NCBI GenBank assembly: GCA_023229575.1
Contig: JALNYZ010000003.1
Span: forward strand, 248,001-312,000
DNA from: Prolixibacteraceae bacterium
GTDB taxonomy: Bacteria > Bacteroidota > Bacteroidia > Bacteroidales > Prolixibacteraceae
DNA: 64,000 nt
Direction: 5' to 3'
In this document: positions 16,762-26,213 of the stretch, piece by piece
Layout: each line of letters begins with the position of its first letter
Position numbering within the stretch: position 1 is the stretch's first letter
Notes under the pieces: generated by a model
Databases searched by the model: none
The model's input: the letters and a program-made list of their open reading frames with translations, nothing else
Told to the model about the DNA's origin: nothing
Made by a program: the position numbers and the translations under genes

Positions 16762-18294
16762 ATGAAGATAGTTAAAATAAGTGGCTTAATGCTTTGGTCT
16801 TTAGTGGTATTGGCTACCTTGACCCAATGCAGGAAAGAAGCAGTTTTGCCTACCCAGGTCGATCCGGTAGTTCCTCCGGTAGTTACGCCTATAGTAATAC
16901 CCAATGCATCGGAGGTCAATACCTTCGTTTGGTCCAACATGCACGATTACTATTTGTGGAACGACAAGGTCCCAAACCTGACCAATACCTATTACCAGAT
17001 GCTCACTTCCACAAGTTCCAATTACCAGCGGAACAAGGACAGTCTGAATGTCTACCTGAATAAATTTTCGGACCCGTCCAAACTTTTCAACGATTTGTTA
17101 TACCAGTACAAGGTCGTAGACAAGTGGTCTTTTATTGTCAGTGATTACTCCATTATTGACAACTGGATTGCCGGCATTTCAAAAACCATGGGTTACGATT
17201 ACCAGCTCTATTACCTCAACAGTACATCTGCGGATATTATTGGTGTAGTGCGCTATGTACTGAAGGGATCCCCGGCCGATCTTGCCGGTGTGCAGCGCGG
17301 GGACATTTTTGCAAAGGTTGACGGTGTCCAGTTAACAGATGCCAACTATACGGCCAATCTGGTTAACAAGGAGTCTTTTACGCTCACCTTTGCCAAGATT
17401 GTCAATGGCGTTATCACACCGACCGGTAAAACAGCATCCATGACCGCTGTACAACTGCAGGAAGATCCGGTATACCTGAACAAGGTGATAGATGTCAATG
17501 GGGCCAAGGTGGGTTATCTGGTTTACAATGGCTTTACCTCCGATTTTGACCTTGAATTAAATACTGTTTTTCAACAATTTAAAACTGCAGGTGTTTCCAA
17601 AATCATTCTTGATCTGCGTTACAACGGGGGAGGTTCGGTTCAGTCGGCCATCTACATGGCCAGCATGATTTATACCACCAATACCTCGACCCTGTTTACC
17701 AAGAGCGTCTACAACGGGATCCTGACGCCATATATCACCACCACCTATGGGGCAAGCTTTTTTAACAGCAATTTTGCCGATAAAATCAACACAACGGCCA
17801 TCAATACATTGAACCTGAAAGATATCTACTTTATTGTTTCGGGCGAGACCGCTTCTGCCAGCGAATTGTTGATCAATGGATTAAAACCATATATGAACGT
17901 CAAATTATTTGGCCTCAACACATACGGGAAATATGTTGCCTCATTAACACTAAAGGATTATGATGCCAACAACAACCTGGTTACCACCCACAAATATGCC
18001 ATGCAGCCAATTGTGGCCAAATATGCCAATTCATTGGGCGTATCCGATTTCGTAACCGGACTTGTCCCTGATGTTAATGTGGATGAAAAGAAGTCTGCGA
18101 TGCTTCAGCTCGGGGATGAAAATGAGTATCTCCTGAAAACGGTACTGGATTATATCAAGGGACTGAAATCACAAAGATTGACAACGCTTGGTAGTCTGGC
18201 CAATTCAAGGTCGCTCGTTGCGAGAAAGGATTTGATGCAGTTCTCCAGGGACATGTATGTTGATCCTCAGAAATTGGCAAAACGGAGCAGATAA
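16762..18294 (+). CDS. S41 family peptidase, lipoprotein
   Basis: A 510-residue envelope protease. The lipoprotein signal ends LATLTQC (Cys about 23), then a Pro/Val linker. A helical region is followed by a PDZ-like domain (VVRYVLKGSPADLAGVQRGDIFAKVDG, about 155-200) and the S41 catalytic domain: ILDLRYNGGGSVQ, the serine motif SGETASASELLINGLKP and the lysine motif LNTYGKYVAS. C-terminal processing proteases of this clade cleave C-terminal tails of exported proteins. It is monocistronic, under the promoter at 16729. Confidence 0.88.
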   Translation: MKIVKISGLMLWSLVVLATLTQCRKEAVLPTQVDPVVPPVVTPIVIPNASEVNTFVWSNMHDYYLWNDKVPNLTNTYYQMLTSTSSNYQRNKDSLNVYLNKFSDPSKLFNDLLYQYKVVDKWSFIVSDYSIIDNWIAGISKTMGYDYQLYYLNSTSADIIGVVRYVLKGSPADLAGVQRGDIFAKVDGVQLTDANYTANLVNKESFTLTFAKIVNGVITPTGKTASMTAVQLQEDPVYLNKVIDVNGAKVGYLVYNGFTSDFDLELNTVFQQFKTAGVSKIILDLRYNGGGSVQSAIYMASMIYTTNTSTLFTKSVYNGILTPYITTTYGASFFNSNFADKINTTAINTLNLKDIYFIVSGETASASELLINGLKPYMNVKLFGLNTYGKYVASLTLKDYDANNNLVTTHKYAMQPIVAKYANSLGVSDFVTGLVPDVNVDEKKSAMLQLGDENEYLLKTVLDYIKGLKSQRLTTLGSLANSRSLVARKDLMQFSRDMYVDPQKLAKRSR

Positions 18295-18379
18295 GAACTA
18301 TGCTTAGTTATATGTTATTAGATATGAGCGACTGTAAGTGTACACTTCAATATTGATGCAAACAATGCATGATTATTTG

Positions 18380-18387
18380 TATTTTTG
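18380..18387 (+). promoter_or_regulatory. -7 promoter box of UPF0175/DUF3368 pair
   Basis: TATTTTTG fits TAnnTTTG and lies 17 bases before the ATG at 18404, leaving a very short leader. Confidence 0.55.
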
Positions 18388-18403
18388 ATAAAAAAATTGA
18401 ATT

Positions 18404-18664
18404 ATGAACACGCAACCCATTACCATAGATCTTCCTTCTGATATTCTTCTCGCATTGAACGAAACAGAAGCCGAGCTTAAACAAGGAATAAAGACTTCGT
18501 TGGCTATGAGATTATATAGATTGCAAAAACTTACTATTGGAAAAGCAGCTCAATTATCAGGACTTTCAAGATTTGAATTTGAAACATTGCTCTCTGAGAA
18601 TGAGATACCAATTTCAAATCTTACAATAGACGAGGTAATGGATGATAGTAAAAAGCTTAAATAG
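18404..18664 (+). CDS. UPF0175 family antitoxin
   Basis: An 86-residue protein of the UPF0175 family, with ITIDLPSDILLALNE followed by the helix-turn-helix-like MRLYRLQKLTIGKAAQLSGLSRFEFETLLSENEIPI. Members are antitoxin/DNA-binding partners of DUF3368 PIN-like proteins. The gene ends 2 bases before the most likely start of the toxin gene. Confidence 0.87.
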   Translation: MNTQPITIDLPSDILLALNETEAELKQGIKTSLAMRLYRLQKLTIGKAAQLSGLSRFEFETLLSENEIPISNLTIDEVMDDSKKLK

Positions 18665-18665
18665 A

Positions 18666-19166
18666 ATGGGAAATGGACTTGTAATAGCAGATTCAGGATC
18701 CATATTTTCATTGGCGCTTATTGATAAACTTGAAATTTTATATGGATTATTTGATAATATAAGGATTCCTCAAGCTGTTTGGAATGAAATAACATACGAT
18801 AAAACAAAACAGGATTACCAGAAGCTTTATAATTTTTTCAAGGACAAGACTTGTCAAATATCAGGATTAAACGAATTGACCTTTGTGATGGATTACGGGG
18901 AATCTGAATCGCTAATTCTGTATATAGAATTGCATGCTGATTTTCTACTGATTGACGATAAAAAGGCAAGAAGAATAGCTGAGAATCTAGATATTAAGTG
19001 TATTGGGTTAATTGGTCTGCTTTCAATTGCAAAAGATAAAGGATTGATTGGAAAGTTAAAACCAATTTTTGAAACATTCTTGCAAAACAAGCGTTTTTAT
19101 TCAGTCGACCTGCTAAATGCTATATTGATGGCTAAAGGAGAAGAAATAATAAGCTACAATGCATAA
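18666..19166 (+). CDS. DUF3368 PIN-like toxin
   Basis: A 166-residue PIN-fold protein. The ATG at 18666 gives MGNGLVIADSGSIFSLALIDKL, matching the usual VxxDSGxxxxLxxI opening with the first metal Asp; an earlier start at 18642 would overlap the antitoxin. Further acidic positions are DYGESESLILYIE and LLIDDKKARRIAE, as expected for a metal-dependent RNase. It pairs with the UPF0175 protein upstream. Confidence 0.87.
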   Translation: MGNGLVIADSGSIFSLALIDKLEILYGLFDNIRIPQAVWNEITYDKTKQDYQKLYNFFKDKTCQISGLNELTFVMDYGESESLILYIELHADFLLIDDKKARRIAENLDIKCIGLIGLLSIAKDKGLIGKLKPIFETFLQNKRFYSVDLLNAILMAKGEEIISYNA

Positions 19167-19325
19167 CAAACTGGCAGATTCCTTGTTCATTTAATTCCCA
19201 AAGATGATGTTTGGATTTCAAGTGTTTCATTTACAGAAAGCAACAGTATATATGCAGTTCATCACTCATCACTTATAACTCATAACTGGTCACAACTGCT
19301 TAATAAAAGAATAAATGATCTTGGA

Positions 19326-19754
19326 ATGAATGATAAACAATTGAAGCTCGATGAGCGTTACCTTCGGATGGCAGCTGTCTGGGCCGAGAATTCCTATTGT
19401 ATACGCCGGCAGGTAGGCGCCCTGCTGATAAAAAACAAAATGATCATCTCCGATGGGTACAACGGTACTCCCTCCGGATTTGAGAATATCTGTGAAGACG
19501 AAAACAACAAGACTAAGCCTTATGTGCTTCATGCAGAGGCCAATGCCATTACGAAAGTCGCCAAATCGCACAACAGCAGTGATGGTGCAACACTGTACGT
19601 TACCTCTTCACCCTGCATCGAGTGTGCCAAATTGATTATCCAGGCCGGAATTGTCAGGGTCGTCTTTTCAGAGAATTACCACATGAACGATGGGATTGAG
19701 CTACTGGAAAGGGCGAAGATTGAGGTGGTGCAGATTGCAATGCCTCAAGAGTAG
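19326..19754 (+). CDS. dCMP deaminase family protein
   Basis: A 142-residue zinc cytidine/deoxycytidylate deaminase. The zinc site is complete: LHAEAN (His69, catalytic Glu71) and SSPCIEC (Cys97, Cys100). The N-terminal YLRMAAVWAENSYCIRRQVGALL and NGTPSGFENICED match the ComEB/dCMP deaminase group, which converts dCMP to dUMP for thymidylate supply. It lies upstream of ctpA with about 150 bases between; a run of CAAACGTTTCAAAC repeats (19797-19832) sits in that gap. Confidence 0.92.
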   Translation: MNDKQLKLDERYLRMAAVWAENSYCIRRQVGALLIKNKMIISDGYNGTPSGFENICEDENNKTKPYVLHAEANAITKVAKSHNSSDGATLYVTSSPCIECAKLIIQAGIVRVVFSENYHMNDGIELLERAKIEVVQIAMPQE

Positions 19755-19904
19755 TTTAAAAAGTTTGAAGGGTTTAAAAATTGTTTGAAGGGTTAACATT
19801 TCAAACGTTTCAAACATTTCAAACGTTTCAAACCAGTTCCTAGAGCTTAAATTACTATAGTGAACATTATAAGATCAAAGTAGAAATAGCATACAATTCG
19901 TTAA

Positions 19905-21530
19905 ATGGAAAACAACAACAAATTATCAACATGGATGCCCGTTTTTTTGGCGGTAACGCTCATATTCGGTGTCTGGTTAGGGATAAAATTGCAGAACAGA
20001 AAAATTGGCGCCCTTGTACCGGCACAGCTCCGCGCTAACAGCAAGCTGGACATGGTTGTGAAATTGATTGAAGGAAATTATGTAGACACGGTAGATTCAA
20101 AGAAGATCGTTGAGGATGCGATTCCTGAGATGCTCAAACAGTTGGATCCGCATACCACCTATATTCCTGCCAAAGATATGCAGGGGGTTACCGAAGAGAT
20201 GACCGGTAATTTTGGGGGCATTGGCGTTCAGTTCTCCATTCAGAACGACACAGTAATGGTTATTGATGTGATATCGGGAGGACCCTCTCAAAAGTTGGGC
20301 ATCCGGGCCGGTGACAGAATTGTGAGGGTAGGGGATTCTACCATGGTGGGCAAGAACGTCAAAAACGAACTTGTTTTCAAGAAATTGCGCGGGCCAAAGG
20401 GTACCAAGGTTAATGTGAGCATCTGGCGCAAGGGATTGCCCGATTTGCTGAGTTTCAATATTACCAGGGGTGATATTCCAATAAATAGTGTTGATGTCTC
20501 ATACCTGATCGACAACAAGACCGGATATGTGAAAATTGGCCGTTTTGCTGAACATACCTACGATGAGTTTATGGGCGCCATGGCCAAATTGGAAAGTGGA
20601 GGCGCCGACCGGGTCATCATTGACCTACGGGGCAATCCGGGAGGCTATTTAAGCGCTGTTATCCGCATGGTGAGCGAATTGCTAGACAAAGGCGAACACA
20701 TCGTTTATACCACCGGAAGAACGCAGCCCAAAAGGGAATTTGATGCGGAAAACCGTGGAAAGTTCTTCGGAAAGAGAGTGGTGATACTTGTAGATGAATA
20801 TTCTGCGTCGGCCAGTGAGATCTTTGCCGGAGCGGTTCAGGACAACGACCGGGGAACCATCATCGGCAGACGTACTTTCGGCAAAGGACTGGTCCAGGAG
20901 CAGATCCCGTTTTACGATGGTTCTGCCATTCGTCTGACAGTTGCCAGGTACTATACCCCTTCTGGAAGGTGCATTCAAAAATCCTACCGGAAGGGAACGG
21001 ATGATTATTATGCCGACCTGACCCGACGTTTTGTCCATGGGGAGATGGAGCAAAAGGACAGCATTCACATGGCTGATACGGCTAAATATTTTACCCGTCT
21101 GAAACGGGTTGTCTATGGCGGAGGGGGAATCATGCCCGACATCTTTGTTCCGGCCGACACTTCCGGAAACTCTGCCTACCTCTTCAAAATCATGCAAAAG
21201 GGGCTGGTTTACCAATATGCGTTCGACTATGCAGACAAGCACCGTGCAGAGTTGTCTAAACTTAAAACAGGCGCTGAATTTTCGGATCTTTTACGAAAAC
21301 GGGCAATATTTGGTGCGTTTTTACAGTACGCTGTTAAAAACGGAGTAGCCAACAATGAAACTGGCATCAAGACTTCGGGCAAGATTATTGAAACCCAATT
21401 GATGGCATACATTGCCAGAAACATCATTGGGGAAGAGGGTTTTTACAGCATTATCAGCACCATTGACAATACGTTGCAGGATGCGGTAAAGACCATCAAC
21501 AGCAAGGACAAGATGGTTAGTGTACAGTAA
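19905..21530 (+). CDS. C-terminal processing protease, S41 family
   Basis: A 541-residue periplasmic protease anchored by one N-terminal span (about 9-26, MPVFLAVTLIFGVWLGIKL). A PDZ domain (about 90-175, GGIGVQFSIQNDTVMVIDVISGGPSQKLGIRAGDRIV) precedes the catalytic core with IIDLRGNPGGYLSAV, the serine motif DEYSASASEIFAGAVQD and the lysine motif GRRTFGKGLVQEQ, all intact. It is a typical Ctp/Prc-family enzyme. Confidence 0.93.
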   Translation: MENNNKLSTWMPVFLAVTLIFGVWLGIKLQNRKIGALVPAQLRANSKLDMVVKLIEGNYVDTVDSKKIVEDAIPEMLKQLDPHTTYIPAKDMQGVTEEMTGNFGGIGVQFSIQNDTVMVIDVISGGPSQKLGIRAGDRIVRVGDSTMVGKNVKNELVFKKLRGPKGTKVNVSIWRKGLPDLLSFNITRGDIPINSVDVSYLIDNKTGYVKIGRFAEHTYDEFMGAMAKLESGGADRVIIDLRGNPGGYLSAVIRMVSELLDKGEHIVYTTGRTQPKREFDAENRGKFFGKRVVILVDEYSASASEIFAGAVQDNDRGTIIGRRTFGKGLVQEQIPFYDGSAIRLTVARYYTPSGRCIQKSYRKGTDDYYADLTRRFVHGEMEQKDSIHMADTAKYFTRLKRVVYGGGGIMPDIFVPADTSGNSAYLFKIMQKGLVYQYAFDYADKHRAELSKLKTGAEFSDLLRKRAIFGAFLQYAVKNGVANNETGIKTSGKIIETQLMAYIARNIIGEEGFYSIISTIDNTLQDAVKTINSKDKMVSVQ

Positions 21531-21566
21531 AAAAGAGGGATGGGCCGGCGCTCATCCTTCTTTTTT
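21531..21566. terminator. Bidirectional hairpin between ctp and convergent gene
   Basis: A 13-bp stem AAGAGGGATGGGC / GCTCATCCTTCTT with loop CGGC and flanking A and T runs, so it can act in both directions between the protease gene and the reverse-strand gene ending at 21565. Confidence 0.7.
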
Positions 21567-21846
21567 ATTTCACCAAACCTTCCAGTTTTTTGTAGGCATC
21601 ATTGACGCCTTTGACATAATCTTGTTTTAGTTTCAGATAAAACCCTTTGACCAGTTTGGGGTTATCTTTTCCGTCCGGATTGTTGATTTTGTCAATTGTG
21701 GTATTATGCAGGAGAACGATTTCGTCAATCACTGCCATTGCTTCCATCTCTTTGCCATTGAAGGTCTGTACAAAATCGATGCAGTCACCGATCATCTGTG
21801 AAGATAAGAACCCTATCTCCTTCTTTAACTGTCTGATACTTGCCAT
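21565..21846 (-). CDS. Small helical hypothetical protein
   Basis: A 93-residue, all-helical protein (MASIRQLKKEIGFLSSQMIGDCIDF...). No signal peptide or membrane segment. I do not recognise a domain. It lies 19 bases downstream of the Ig-like lipoprotein gene on the same strand and probably shares its transcript. Confidence 0.7.
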   Translation of the reverse strand: MASIRQLKKEIGFLSSQMIGDCIDFVQTFNGKEMEAMAVIDEIVLLHNTTIDKINNPDGKDNPKLVKGFYLKLKQDYVKGVNDAYKKLEGLVK

Positions 21847-21865
21847 AACTTATGATTGGATTGGT

Positions 21866-23743
21866 TTAAAAAAGTTTTGTTTTTTGAGGGGCAATGTTGC
21901 CCTTCTTCTTCCTGAGTGATTTCTCCGCTTCCATTTCTTCATCGATAATCTTTTTTCTAAATCCTTCAGGATCAGGAAGTGTCCAGATATCCTTGTTGTC
22001 CCAGTTGGAGCGTACTTTGATGACGCTAAGGTTATAACAGACCTCTTCTGGTTCAATTTTCTCCTTGAGGTTACCCGAATCCCAAACGCCATTTTTGTTC
22101 CTGTCGAAGATGGCCTTCATCAAGTATTTTTTTGGTTCAAGGAATGGGATGGTGACCTCTTGATCCTTATCTATATTTACACTCTTCACCACCTTCTCGT
22201 CGGCAGCATTCTCCAAAATCTGGATAATAGTTGGCCCCTTTACGTTCTTGATGGTGAAAATTATTTTGCCATAGTGTTCCTCCTCCTGGGTCCTGAACTC
22301 GGTTTTGAGCGCCTTGCCATACATCCCATAGATCGTATGAAGCGCCGTCGAATCAATTGTAAGCTTGTAAGAGGTGCCAAATTCCCATGGATAGGAGAGG
22401 AGGAACCTTCGGTGATTCGAAGGATCAGACTTTATTTTGGGGGAAATATTAAAAAATGAGGTATCTTTTTTTACAAACAGCCCAATCTTTGAGGTATCGA
22501 AGGATAAAATTGGCTCAGGAGATTCTATTTGGACATCCCGGTAGGTATCCAAAATCGCGCCTAAACTCGTTGTCAATGTCACACTTTTTTGTTCCGTGAC
22601 TATTTTTCTACGCTCTTTCCTTTTACTTTTGTCTGATTTATCTATTATATTTTCGGATAGATATAACTTAACTGTGTCCTTCTTGGTAAAAAAATGGCCC
22701 AGGCTGTCCTGCTGAAGAAAAGAGAGCTTAAGGGCAAGTGTATCCCTTTTGTAAACCAGGGAATCTGTAATCCATATTTTCAGGGTATCGGACTTTCTGC
22801 TCTTTTCAATCAGGTTCCAGGGGCCCAATGGATGAACATTAAGTACTTCTACATTGAAGGTATCTGCCGTCGAGCCGGTAAAAGTAAGATCGATGGTTTT
22901 GCGGTTGGGGCGTTCATATTTGTCGAGGTTCAGATCAAAGCCCTTCTCGAAGAACAGCGAAAAATTGACCGGATCAGGATAAAACCTTGTTTTCCCAAGG
23001 ACTACCAGCGTGTCTGCGCCTGTTACTACGGTGTCCCGTTCGGGTTGAAATTGGGCAGTCGGCTCAATCCTTGAACCGAGAAAGGCTATGGAATCCACGC
23101 CGGAGGTGTATTTAAGATTGTTATCGATATCGCTCAAGGCATATATCTGATAACTGGCTGTCGGGAGATTGGTAACTGCAAAGAACCCCTGAGCATTGGT
23201 TTTTCCGATGAAATCAGGAGGTGATTTGCGCACAAGCGTATCAGAGGCGCCTTTGTAAAGAAGGATAAAACAGTTCTTGGATGGTTCCAGGTTGAAGGCA
23301 TCCCTAACGAAACCAACGATGCGGAGCGAGTCTAGAGTTGGCCCGGTAGAGAAGGCTAACCGAAGGTTTTTGTATCTGTTCTTTTCGTTGTTATCGACGA
23401 TTCCGTCTTTGAAATCGAGCGAATAGGTGGTGTTGGGACGAAGTTTCTCGTTCAGGTCGACAATAAAAGTTTTGCCTTTAGTTTTGAAGATGGGCTTCTT
23501 GGTGGTTGGTGGTGAAACGATAAATTTTTCATTCATTTCCTCCGGAACAACAAATTCATCGAAGGTAATTCTAACCTTGTTATCTTTAAAATTCAGCTGG
23601 TTAGCTTCCGGAATGCTCTTTACGATAACGGGAGATGTCTTGTCTTTGGGCCCCCCTTTTGGCATTCCCATGTTGGCACACGAGTAAACCAGCAGCAATG
23701 GGACAAAAACTGAAGCAACAATATGTACAACTCTTTTTACCAC
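21866..23743 (-). CDS. Ig-like domain lipoprotein (SbsA-type)
   Basis: A 625-residue lipoprotein: signal ending LLVYSC (Cys22), then a Gly/Pro/Lys-rich start and a bacterial Ig-like domain of the SbsA type (KTSPVIVKSIPEANQLNFKDNKVRITFDEFV...FSTGP, about 34-130), in which DxTxPxxxSxxPxxxxxxxxxxxxxxFxE is the usual opening. A carboxypeptidase-regulatory-like segment follows (FFAVTNLPTASYQIYALSD...), then several beta modules, ending with a calcium-like KAIFDRNKNGVWDSG. It is probably a surface structural protein; function unknown. Confidence 0.8.
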   Translation of the reverse strand: MVKRVVHIVASVFVPLLLVYSCANMGMPKGGPKDKTSPVIVKSIPEANQLNFKDNKVRITFDEFVVPEEMNEKFIVSPPTTKKPIFKTKGKTFIVDLNEKLRPNTTYSLDFKDGIVDNNEKNRYKNLRLAFSTGPTLDSLRIVGFVRDAFNLEPSKNCFILLYKGASDTLVRKSPPDFIGKTNAQGFFAVTNLPTASYQIYALSDIDNNLKYTSGVDSIAFLGSRIEPTAQFQPERDTVVTGADTLVVLGKTRFYPDPVNFSLFFEKGFDLNLDKYERPNRKTIDLTFTGSTADTFNVEVLNVHPLGPWNLIEKSRKSDTLKIWITDSLVYKRDTLALKLSFLQQDSLGHFFTKKDTVKLYLSENIIDKSDKSKRKERRKIVTEQKSVTLTTSLGAILDTYRDVQIESPEPILSFDTSKIGLFVKKDTSFFNISPKIKSDPSNHRRFLLSYPWEFGTSYKLTIDSTALHTIYGMYGKALKTEFRTQEEEHYGKIIFTIKNVKGPTIIQILENAADEKVVKSVNIDKDQEVTIPFLEPKKYLMKAIFDRNKNGVWDSGNLKEKIEPEEVCYNLSVIKVRSNWDNKDIWTLPDPEGFRKKIIDEEMEAEKSLRKKKGNIAPQKTKLF

Positions 23744-23830
23744 AGTTTGTCTTTAATTTACATGATCTTGGTTACAAGGCGAGCGGAACTCTATTCCCGT
23801 TTATCTCAACAATGAGGATGGGTTGGACAA

Positions 23831-25162
23831 TTATTGGTATCTGGTGTATTTTATGTTCAGCTGAATAGGACGCGAACTATTACCCCCCTTCAGCACTACC
23901 CTGTAAGGGGAGCCGTTCCGGTCGACATTGACCAGATAGAAACTGGTATTAGCTATCTCACCTTTTAGGATCTGCTCAAGGTGCCTGGTGATATTGAAGG
24001 AATAACTCGCCGTTGTTACATCGTAACTACCTCCGTAATAACTGCTTGACAACTGGCTGTCTTTTGGGAACGTTTCAGCGCCTGTGTTGTCTATGTATTT
24101 CAGAAAAACCGAAGATGGCATCATGTACCGCCTTGGATCAGAAACCAGTGTGTCAACAAAAAAGGTAAGAGAGGCCTTGCTGACTACATACATGGTCGAA
24201 TCCTTCCATTTGTTTAAGGATGGAATATTGATCTTTATTTTGGTACCTCCGGTGGGCTGAAGATAGACCAAAGTATCCTGAGTGATTTCCTGATTCAGAT
24301 GTGCCGAGAAAGCGCTTTTTTGGTAATCATGCGAAAAGGCTGAAACGTTGGCAGAGTTGGAGGTGACATTGTAGGAATAGAAAAGCGAATCTTTCTTGGC
24401 AGTATGGTAGTAGAGTCCAATTCCGGAGCCTGCGGCAGTTAGTCCGATCAGGGTACCCTTTCTACCTGTTGGGGCTGCTTCCACATACAATCCTTTAAAA
24501 TTTTGAAGGAAAACTTCATTGGAAATCATGTGGAGCGAGTCCAGTTTAAGCAACCGGTTGCCGAGGGCAGGATCCAGTTTGAAGCGGACATACTGGGTTG
24601 TGGTATCCGTTTTAGCTGAATCGGTCTTAAATTTTGGGACAAAACTGACCGAACCCAGTGGTGTTGCCGCAGCCAGTGACCTTAGGTTGAAGGAAGACAT
24701 GTACTTGGCATCATACTCCAGGTCTCTTGTTAACTCATATACTTTTAAGCTTTGCACCGTAGCTGTATCTCCGTAAATCCGCTTGTAAGTCAACCGCAGG
24801 ATCAGTGAATCCAGTGTGGCAGTGGCGTCATAATTTGGATTTGAAGCGAGTCGGTATTGCGCTGCAAAAGCCCCGTCCGTCCTACCGAACAGCGGATCAT
24901 TGAAACTCCCGATGTAGTTAAAAACAGGACGGTCGACCCTGATCTTGTCGTCAGTAAAGGTAAAAGACTTGATGGTGCCGGATTCCGAATAGCTCCTTGA
25001 GTAGACAGCAGAACTTCCGGGGATCAGATTTTTCCCAAGGCTTTCGTCCCCTTTCTTGCAACCGGCGACCAGGAGAGACATTATTATGAAAGCCCAAACA
25101 AGGGCAAAAGCTTCAAAATATCGATTTTTCAATGGAATCAACTTTTTAGTAAACCGGCGCAA
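23831..25162 (-). CDS. DUF4270 domain-containing lipoprotein
   Basis: A 443-residue protein of the Bacteroidota DUF4270 family. A hydrophobic signal ends with SLLVAGC. The body begins SLGKNLIPGSSAVYSRSYSE and contains NYIGSFNDPLFGRTDGAFAAQYRL, the family hallmark, and ends with the LNIKYTRYQ strand. It is usually found beside the glycogen-synthase-like gene and panC, as here. Its function is not known. Confidence 0.85.
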   Translation of the reverse strand: MRRFTKKLIPLKNRYFEAFALVWAFIIMSLLVAGCKKGDESLGKNLIPGSSAVYSRSYSESGTIKSFTFTDDKIRVDRPVFNYIGSFNDPLFGRTDGAFAAQYRLASNPNYDATATLDSLILRLTYKRIYGDTATVQSLKVYELTRDLEYDAKYMSSFNLRSLAAATPLGSVSFVPKFKTDSAKTDTTTQYVRFKLDPALGNRLLKLDSLHMISNEVFLQNFKGLYVEAAPTGRKGTLIGLTAAGSGIGLYYHTAKKDSLFYSYNVTSNSANVSAFSHDYQKSAFSAHLNQEITQDTLVYLQPTGGTKIKINIPSLNKWKDSTMYVVSKASLTFFVDTLVSDPRRYMMPSSVFLKYIDNTGAETFPKDSQLSSSYYGGSYDVTTASYSFNITRHLEQILKGEIANTSFYLVNVDRNGSPYRVVLKGGNSSRPIQLNIKYTRYQ

Positions 25163-25163
25163 A

Positions 25164-25967
25164 TTATAAAATTTTATTGTAAAAATCGAAATAGGAATCG
25201 ATGTAACTATCTTTTGGTTGATAGTCGAGATACTGGATTCCTGAAGCCTTTATATGTTGTTCGATGACGGGATTAATCACTTCACTTCCTTTGATGGCTG
25301 CATCAGAATAGGCAAGCGCTAGCTTGGAATAATTTTCAAAAGTAGGTTCGCTGAGAACTGAAATGTCGTTCAGGTTGATGCCGTCTTCAGCGATCTTCCT
25401 TGCCATCTCCGGGTTTAGGGGATTCTCGAAATGATCGTCATAGACGGAATAGACAATGCGTGTATTTGCAAACAGCGGATTGTCCTTGTAGGTCTTCTTG
25501 ACAAAAAGTGGAACCATCCCGGTAAACCATCCGTGACAATGGATGATATCAGGTGACCAGCGAAGTTTGATCACAGTCTCCAAAACGCCTCTGGCGAAGA
25601 AAATGGCACGCTCGTCGTTGTCTTCGAACTCAACTTCATTTTCGTCTTTCAATGAATATTTTCTTTGGAAGTAATCTTCATTGTCAATAAAGTAAACTTG
25701 CATTCTGGCTGCCTGGATCGATGCTACCTTGATAATCAGCGGATGATCGTTGTCGTTGATGATCAGATTCATTCCCGATAAACGGATCACTTCATGTAAC
25801 TGGTTTCTTCTTTCATTGACATTCCCAAAACGCGGCATGAAGGTACGGATCTCTTTCCCCCGTTCCTGTATTCCCTGAGGCAGATATCTTCCAATCTCTG
25901 CAATCTCTGATTCAGGCAGATAAGGGGTGATTTCCTGTGAGATAAATAGAACCTTCTTTCTTTCCAT
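25164..25967 (-). CDS. Glycogen/starch synthase-like protein, N-terminal half only
   Basis: A 267-residue protein matching just the first GT-B domain of GT5 glycogen synthase (full enzymes are about 470-500 residues). Seen: KVLFISQEITPYLPESEIAEIGRYLP in place of the usual KTGGLADV loop, and WSPDIIHCHGWFTGMVPLFVKK, the conserved DxxHxHxW region. The KxGGL ADP-glucose loop and the entire second domain are absent, so catalysis as a normal glycogen synthase is unlikely. It lies divergent from panC and 1 base upstream of the DUF4270 gene. Confidence 0.85.
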   Translation of the reverse strand: MERKKVLFISQEITPYLPESEIAEIGRYLPQGIQERGKEIRTFMPRFGNVNERRNQLHEVIRLSGMNLIINDNDHPLIIKVASIQAARMQVYFIDNEDYFQRKYSLKDENEVEFEDNDERAIFFARGVLETVIKLRWSPDIIHCHGWFTGMVPLFVKKTYKDNPLFANTRIVYSVYDDHFENPLNPEMARKIAEDGINLNDISVLSEPTFENYSKLALAYSDAAIKGSEVINPVIEQHIKASGIQYLDYQPKDSYIDSYFDFYNKIL

Positions 25968-25989
25968 TTTTTAAACTTAAAATGTTTTG

Positions 25990-25997
25990 CAAAAATA
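25990..25997 (-). promoter_or_regulatory. -7 promoter box of glycogen-synthase-like gene
   Basis: On the reverse strand TATTTTTG (TAnnTTTG) lies 22 bases before the ATG at 25967. Confidence 0.55.
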
Positions 25998-26060
25998 TAT
26001 AAAATTTCCGCAACTTTCAACCAATTTCAGGAAGGCAAAAGTTAAACTAAGTGAAAGGGA

Positions 26061-26176
26061 AAGAAGTGCCTAGAGTGACTAAAGTGAACTAAAGTGCCTA
26101 AAGTACTTTTGGACTCCTGATTTTAGTGGCTTAAACTTTAGGCATTTTAGGCACTTTAAATACTTTAGTCACTTCT
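26061..26176. repeat. Long inverted repeat of CTAAAGTGCC units
   Basis: The divergent intergenic region contains two arms built from AAGTGCCTAAAGT/ACTTTAGGCACTT units (left 26061-26105, right 26136-26176) that could pair over ~40 bases with mismatches. It lies between the panC promoter and the reverse-strand promoter. Confidence 0.65.
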
Positions 26177-26184
26177 TTTTTCCT

Positions 26185-26192
26185 TAACTTTG
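26185..26192 (+). promoter_or_regulatory. -7 promoter box of panC
   Basis: TAACTTTG fits TAnnTTTG. It would start transcripts near 26199, so the ATG at 26214 rather than the in-frame TTG at 26190 must be the panC start. Confidence 0.65.
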
Positions 26193-26213
26193 CATGTTGA
26201 TTCAGACGTCAAA

